Assembly: GCA_947095535.1 (NCBI GenBank)
Contig: OX352772.1
Coordinates: 34,305,445-34,369,444 of the forward strand
Direction of reading: 5' to 3'
Length of the DNA: 64,000 bases
From: Poecilobothrus nobilitatus
Taxonomy: Eukaryota > Arthropoda > Insecta > Diptera > Dolichopodidae
The first letter of the stretch is position 1. Every line of letters begins with the position of its first letter. Below the pieces are notes generated by a model. That model saw only the letters and a list, made by a program, of their open reading frames with translations. It searched no databases and was not told the DNA's origin. Shown here piece after piece: positions 58,471 through 64,000 of the stretch. The position numbers and the translations under genes are program-made.

Positions 58471-58662
58471 TTAACTCTCGTAACGAAGAGGTTGGTTCCA
58501 GAAAAATTATGCGTTATATAAAAACAAGTACCAAAAATCGCTTAATATCGAAAACGCGTTCTTAAGGAACCGCGTTAAGAGAGGAATTGTCACATTTTGA
58601 GAAGGGCGTTGTATTGAAAACGCGATATGAAAGTACCACGTTTGACGTTATACGAGGGTTAA
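58471..58662. mobile_element. piggyBac-like MITE with TTAA target duplications
   Basis: TTAA at 58471-58474 and 58659-58662 flank 184 bp. The ends are CTCTCGTA-ACG on the left and CCCTCGTATAACG (reverse complement of the right end), so they match apart from one substitution and a 2-bp gap. Inside, GCGTTATA..., GAAAACGCG and AAGTACCA words recur in both halves. TTAA with CCC ends is the piggyBac hallmark (family knowledge). It is too short to encode a transposase. Confidence 0.75.
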
Positions 58663-59339
58663 TTGGAATTATAAAGTTGGATCTTGTAATAAGTATCAGG
58701 TACTAAGTGTCGCATTTTATAATATTAATAAACTATATTGTATTGTATAGTTATTTTGCTAAAATTGAATTTGTGAAATAAGAATTTATACCAAGTAACA
58801 TTAGACGAAATGAGAGTTACATATATAGAAATTGCAAATTGGACTGCTCCCAAATTTCAAAAAAAAAAAAATTTTGTTTTGTCGTCAACTTTTTTTTTAT
58901 TCCTTTTGTAAATTTTTTTTTTTGGAGTATTTATTTATTGTAATTTTCTACTTTTGTTTTTAATTTATTGAAATGTTGACCCTATAAATTTTAAATTATT
59001 TAAATGACAAATGGATTTAACTATAGATGCTGACACAATTTAATCACAACATAAGTGTAAAATTAATGTTTAAAATGAAAGGAAAAATGAAAATTTTTGA
59101 TGGTATTAATGAAGAAATGAAAGAATTTTTAAGTATACATATATAGTTTTTTTTTGTAAAATATGACGAATAATTTAAGAAGTGTTGATGTATATTTTTT
59201 AATAATTTTAATTAAAGTAACAAGCGAATGCTTTCTGAAACTCAATTGACTGTAAAGTTAAATAATTAATAATAAAATTAAAAAAAACAAAAACTTTTTT
59301 GAAATTTGGTCAAAAGAATTTCAATTTTAAAATAAACAT
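58663..59339. other. non-coding, one TIR-like decamer
   Basis: AT-rich. CCAAGTAACA at 58791-58800 matches 10 of 11 bases of the 3.8-kb element's terminus and is followed by ATGAGAGTTAC, but no opposite end was found. Confidence 0.5.
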
Positions 59340-59340
59340 T

Positions 59341-59800
59341 TTTATATCCGTACGAGCGTAGTTCTCAGGGTATAATAAATTTGCTATTACATTTGTGACA
59401 CCTTTATAGAGACGAGCTAGATATGGCAAAGTATATCTGGATTTGAATCGAATTCGTAGTCGATTTAGCGATAACGTCCGTTTGTCCTCACGATAACTCG
59501 AAAATTAATGAAACAAGGATTCTGAAATTTTTACTATTTCACTTTTGCAAAATTCTAAGCTTCTCTATTGGAATTGAGCAGTTTTGACGGTGGGTGCAAG
59601 TTAGCTGCCGTACAATTTATTTTTTATATTAAAATAATTCAGCTTAAACAGAATCTAGGTAGGTATTTGAAATTTTGTGAAATTAAGTCTTATGTTAAGT
59701 CTATGTTATGATGTGTGTCTTATGTTAAGTCTATTTTTTTCATTTGAAATAGCCGTTTTAAGTGTAGCTGTCATACAACTCAAGAAATTTCTAATATTAT
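59341..59800 (+). mobile_element. HINE-B-like element, diverged copy
   Basis: The head reads TATATCCGTACGAGCGTAGT...CAGGGTATAATAAATTTGCT, then TTTGTGACACC, GACGAGCTAGATAT, AGTCGATTTAGCGA, GTCCGTTTGTCC and CACGATAACTCGAAAATTAA. All of these are in the order of the HINE-B head read from 55669 leftwards. One diverged body block (GTAGCTGTCATACAACT) follows. There is no amplified array, and the 3' end is not clear. Confidence 0.75.
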
Positions 59801-60940
59801 GAGTAATATAAAGTTTTTGAAGAAATTCAAAATATTTCAAATAATGTATGAAAAAAACCTCAATTATATGAAGAGATGTTGAAGAGATTTCAAACTTTAG
59901 ATGAAGGGATTTCAAACGTGTGAAAGAAACCTCAACTTATCTAAAAACAATAATAGCAAAAAATGTTTTTAACAATTTATTAATATCCTATGAAATCGTA
60001 TTTTCCAGATAATGAAGCCTGTTGATCCAAATTGATTTGACATACCATTTGACAATAAAATTATTTCATAAAAGGTCCAGGTGAATAAAAAAAGTTTTTT
60101 TTAATACTGTATGGTATTGTTAATTCGGACTCAATCATTTTTAAATAATAAAATTTAAATTTTCTTTTTTCGAATAGCAATAAAAAATTCGGTCACATGC
60201 TGGGAGTGGCTCATATTTCTAGATAATCTTTGATTGAAATACATATTAAAATGCGTATTTGCGAGCGTTTGAATATTTTTTGCCTGTTTTTCTCTTGTAC
60301 ATATACACATATGTACAATATGAATTTCTCATTTCACTATTAAACAATTCATTTTTCATAAAAATGTCAAACTTCAATTTTTTTGTTAATTCTATAATAG
60401 GTATATTATGTATATGCAGTTAAATAGTGGTTAATAATTCACATTTACTTATGCTAATGTATTTTTCGATAACAATATTTAGTACAGGGTAGAGATTTAA
60501 AGAAAAAACTACTTTTAAAATGTGCACATTAACTTTTTTTCCTTTATATATAAAATCATAAACATTTTATTTACACCAATTAACAAATTTTAGTATATAT
60601 GTACATATATGTCATTACTAATTAATTAGAAATAAAATTTATTAAAACAATATTTACCGAATTTTTATAATTTATTTTGTAAAACCTTAATTTATTTATA
60701 CCTACCTACATAATATAGCTATTTCCAAAAATTTAAAACGATGTTCAATTTGAAGTGAACTCAATTTTTTTTTTTGTTAAAATGCAGTAGTTATTTACTT
60801 AAAATCCATATATGTATAAGTATAAAATTAATAAATAATCGATTAATCGATTAATTGATTCAAAAACTGAACCATTAACGTTTGTTCAGTTTTCGTTTTT
60901 CTCTAGAAATCGATTAATCAACCATGCCCTAAATTGCGCT
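59801..60940. other. non-coding with ATCGATTAAT inverted repeat
   Basis: No gene seen. At 60838-60920 ATCGATTAATCGATTAATTG and AAACTGAAC face GTTCAGTTT and AATCGATTAATC across a short loop, giving a long imperfect hairpin just left of the following MITE. Confidence 0.55.
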
Positions 60941-60943
60941 TTA

Positions 60944-61627
60944 AGGCCGATTTTCATGGAAAAATGATCGGTGATTTATCGTTGTTAAAGAAAGAGCAAA
61001 ATATAGTACACTATTAATAAAAAAGAAGGAGAAAAAATATTACGGCATTCAACACTTTTCTGACAAGATTGATAGCTGAGTTAACCATAACCTATAACCT
61101 ATTTCTATGTTTATTTTTTTCAATATTGAAATTTTATTTGGAATTTGGAATTTAACATAGTAAAGTTATTTTATTAATAATTAAATATTACCAATAATTA
61201 TTATTCTTAAAAATTTAAACTTTATGAAACGTACACAAAACTTCTACTTTTCCTTGCAAATTGTAGAAAATAAAAATGTAAACAATATTACAATATTTAC
61301 TTTTTTTTTTTTAGTTTGACACTTCAAAATTGAAATGTCAACTTTCAATAAAAATAGAAAGTAGTGTGCGGATTTTTTTATGTGACGTTCAAATTTTTTT
61401 CATGTGTATTCAGCTAAAAATCGCCAATTAAATTCAGCAAAAAATGCAACTCCAAACGATTTATGTGCGATTTTGCTGAATTTTATGGCCGATATTTCGG
61501 AATATAAAAATATGGCTGGACGATTTTTTTTATAGAGTTTTCTCTTTAACACAGATGTCATTTTTGTATCTGCTTTCTATATGCTTTAACAGTTTCGTGG
61601 ATAAAGCACTGTAATGAAAATTAGCCT
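60944..61627. mobile_element. 684-bp MITE with TTA target duplication (PIF/Harbinger-like)
   Basis: AGGCCGATTTTCAT at the left end and AGGCTAATTTTCAT (reverse complement of the right end) match at 12 of 14 positions. TTA flanks both sides (60941-60943, 61628-61630). Similarity between the ends continues inwards (TTTATC, GTTAAAG). Internally AAATTCAGCAAAA (61430-61442) faces its exact reverse complement at 61471-61483. The TTA duplication suits PIF/Harbinger. No transposase is present. Confidence 0.7.
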
Positions 61628-61630
61628 TTA

Positions 61631-63690
61631 TACCCATTTTTGATTTTTGTACTTATGCCGGCTATATTTTAAAACAAACAAAAAACACTTTTTTAATTAA
61701 AAAGTTTACATAGAAATTTTATTTTAAAAAGATAATATAAATTAAAATGATAAATGTAAGTTTTTTTCAAAGAGGCATTTTTTTAAATTTTTTGATAAAA
61801 TAAATATTTCCAAATGCCATATTTTTCAAGTCAAAAATATTCTAAATCATATTTTGCATTTTCAGTTTTTTGATAAGTGGACTTAGACAAGATATAAGTA
61901 GATGTTTGTCATTTGAGTTGAGCATCCCATTTTACTCTTAATAAATTTTAGTCGAACAGCAAAAAAATACTGTTTTTAAGTAGCTAAATGATGACTGTTG
62001 TAAAGAATGTTATCTTCAGGAATAATAAAGTTACTCAACAATTTTAAGCATTACATCACCTTAAAATTTTCAAAAACTGAAGTAATTTCATTTTAGTGTG
62101 CGGGGTGTGCGGATTTATTCAAATACCTATGTTAATTTGAATTTACTGTGAAATAGTATAAAACAAATTTTTATTTTTATCCCCTTAATAAGCAATATTA
62201 TAAATATAACAATATAATTTAATAATAGATGGCAAAAAGTCATTAAAGAAAAAAATGACATATTTTGAAAAATATTGTACATTAACAATAAATACAATAA
62301 ATTCTGATTCACCTTAAAGGACTTAATTTTTCAAATTATATTAGAGTAGATGATCAAATGTTATTTAAATAGATGATTTACTTTCGGCTGCGTTTATTTT
62401 TAATATAAAAATTAAACCTAAAAATTAAAATTTTTTTTTTATCCCTATAAATATTTACCTTAGATTTGTACAGTTTTTGTTATATGAAAATTTTTCTTCT
62501 GTAAAGTAAATTGTTTGGAACAAATATTTTGCAACAAATCTGGCCCTTTGAGCGTTCAATATTGATAATTTTTAACTTTATTAAGAGTTTCTAAAGCATT
62601 CTCCATCCATTAGATGTCCTACTTTATTTTAGCCTTTATATGTATTTCAAGGTATGTTTGATACACCACTATCATATCCTTCAATGTAGAAAGATGATTT
62701 TTTTTTTCAATTTCAAATACATATCTTTTTGAAGGTACTTTTCCACGACATAAATTCACCTTAATGATACACCAGATAAAATTACCCTTAATCGATCAAT
62801 ATTATATATCTAGTTTAAATAAAATTTTATTCTTAAATCCTTTACTTTTTATCTGAAAATATCTAAAACAAAAAATGACCTAAAATGACCCTAATGTCTA
62901 GAATATAAAATCTAAATGGAGTAAAATTGATTTGCCGGGTACATAATTAAAAAAAAAGTTAAATAATTTTTTTAAACATTTTTTTTACCATCAGATTTCA
63001 GATATAAATTAATCTCAATTTATTTGAAAATTAGTTTTTTTTTTTTTTTTTATCAACAAACAAAAATAAATTTTGATTAAACTGTCAATAAATTTTTCTA
63101 TAATAATAACAATATAATTGCAAACTAAAAAGTTTATATGTAAATGGATTTTCTGGTGATTGTAAATAATTAGCAAAACAAAAAGGAACAATTAAAAATT
63201 CTATTAATGAAATAATACTGAAAATTTATAAATTTGCAATTAATATTTATCAATAATTTAAATTTTTTGCAAAAATTAGAATTCAAATTGAAAAATATTT
63301 TCATTTTAATAATTCATTAAAATATTATCTCCATATTATTTATTTATTTAATATTAACGGTATTTTCCCATCATCATTTTTCACTTTGTTAAATATTATA
63401 GAAAGTTTACATTTATAAAAAAATTAAAATTATTATGTATGAAATAAAGTAGGTAATAAAACTTTTTTTTTTAACTTTTACAAATATACATAATAATATA
63501 TATGTTTGGACACTTGATTATTTACAATTTTAATCTATTCTTCATAATGTTTCCTTTAATTTAAAGTTATGGAATTTTAATGCGAAGAACTTATAGTTAA
63601 AATTTTTTAAATCGATTTCTAATAAATGTTTTAATTAATTTCTATTAATTTTCAAAAAAAAATATTGATATCGAATTTTGTGTTGTAACA
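61631..63690. other. non-coding, nothing recognised
   Basis: AT-rich, long homopolymers; no gene or element recognised. Confidence 0.6.
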
Positions 63691-63691
63691 T

Positions 63692-64000
63692 TTTCATCGC
63701 TGAGAGAAGAACAAGCGGGCTTTCAACAGAACCGAGGGTGCGATTTGAGCCGCAATTAAACATAGAATTTCAGCAAAAATGATAAGCATGATAAAAGCAT
63801 TATACGACAATGCAAGAACAATTGTATCGCATAATAGTAAGCTGAGTATTCCAATTACAACAACAATAGGAGTAAGACAGGGATGCCCTTATCGCCATTG
63901 TTATTCATTACAGTGCTTGATAAGTGTATGAGAGAAATAACAGCACTATGCAAAGGACTCTCACAGAAACTGCAAAGCCTGGAATACGCTGATGACATTC
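63692..64000 (+). pseudogene. non-LTR retrotransposon reverse transcriptase, decayed, cut by window end
   Basis: Frame at 63700: LREEQAGFQQNRGC, the finger/palm entry motif of LINE reverse transcriptases. After a gap, another frame reads MIKALYDNARTIV and IGVRQGC (63866-63886). A one-base deletion just after the Cys codon shifts the frame to LSPLLFITVLDKCMREI, then LEYADDI with the catalytic YADD at 63985-63996. Between RGC and MIKALYDN about 60 residues normally present are missing, so it carries both an internal deletion and a frameshift and is inactive. The GVRQGC.LSPLLF wording recalls RTE-like elements, but the clade is uncertain. It continues beyond 64000. Confidence 0.88.

Overview
The window looks like a gene-poor, very AT-rich piece of insect chromosome, most likely from a higher fly (Diptera, Schizophora). 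The evidence is the pervasive homopolymer A/T runs, the absence of any bacterial-style gene packing, a coding exon that ends in a canonical splice donor, tRNA-headed SINEs, fragments of non-LTR retrotransposons, and interspersed elements built on the same plan as Drosophila DINE-1/INE-1. The species assignment is inference. Nothing was searched against a database.

Only one stretch reads convincingly as host protein-coding sequence. It is an ATG-initiated exon at 39978-40619 (214 codons, + strand) whose last codon abuts a GTAATT donor. Its N-terminal part is low complexity (Asn, Asp/Gln, Ser, Thr) and its last about 17 residues are compact and look conserved. I could not name the gene. No matching downstream exon was seen in the next 23 kb, so much of the right half is probably its first long intron. 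A possible 43-nt minus-strand exon sits at the extreme left edge (7-49). Almost every other open frame is short and accidental or lies inside repeats.

Layout. 0-5 kb: homopolymer-rich DNA with small tandem repeats and one 13-bp-stem hairpin. 5-34 kb: scattered retroelements. These are three copies of one tRNA-derived SINE with two conserved body hairpins, a second SINE with an (AAAT)n tail, two tRNA-like SINE or pseudogene heads, 3' ends of a jockey/R1-like LINE including one with recognisable C-terminal ORF2 sequence, and several unclassified repeat families (C, D, F). 35-38 kb: a family C repeat and the first DINE/HINE-like element (HINE-A, seven 142-bp units). 40 kb: the host exon. 46-49 kb: more family C and F repeats. 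49-59 kb: a dense nest of mobile DNA. A large minus-strand HINE-B array has been split by a 3.8-kb element with 11-bp terminal inverted repeats (CCCAAGTAACA) and arrays of CTCATAA-type subterminal motifs. That element carries its own 522-bp MITE with 28-bp inverted repeats, a HINE-B head remnant and one unexplained open frame. A second HINE-A copy and a TTAA-flanked piggyBac-like MITE follow. 60-62 kb: a 684-bp MITE flanked by TTA. At 63.7 kb to the right edge there is a frameshifted, deleted reverse transcriptase reading into its YADD motif.

The most interesting item is the 3.8-kb CCCAAGTAACA element. Its target is a tandem array, so neighbouring array units serve as natural empty sites and show a 2-bp TT duplication. 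The combination of terminus, duplication and dense subterminal motif array does not match a superfamily I can name.
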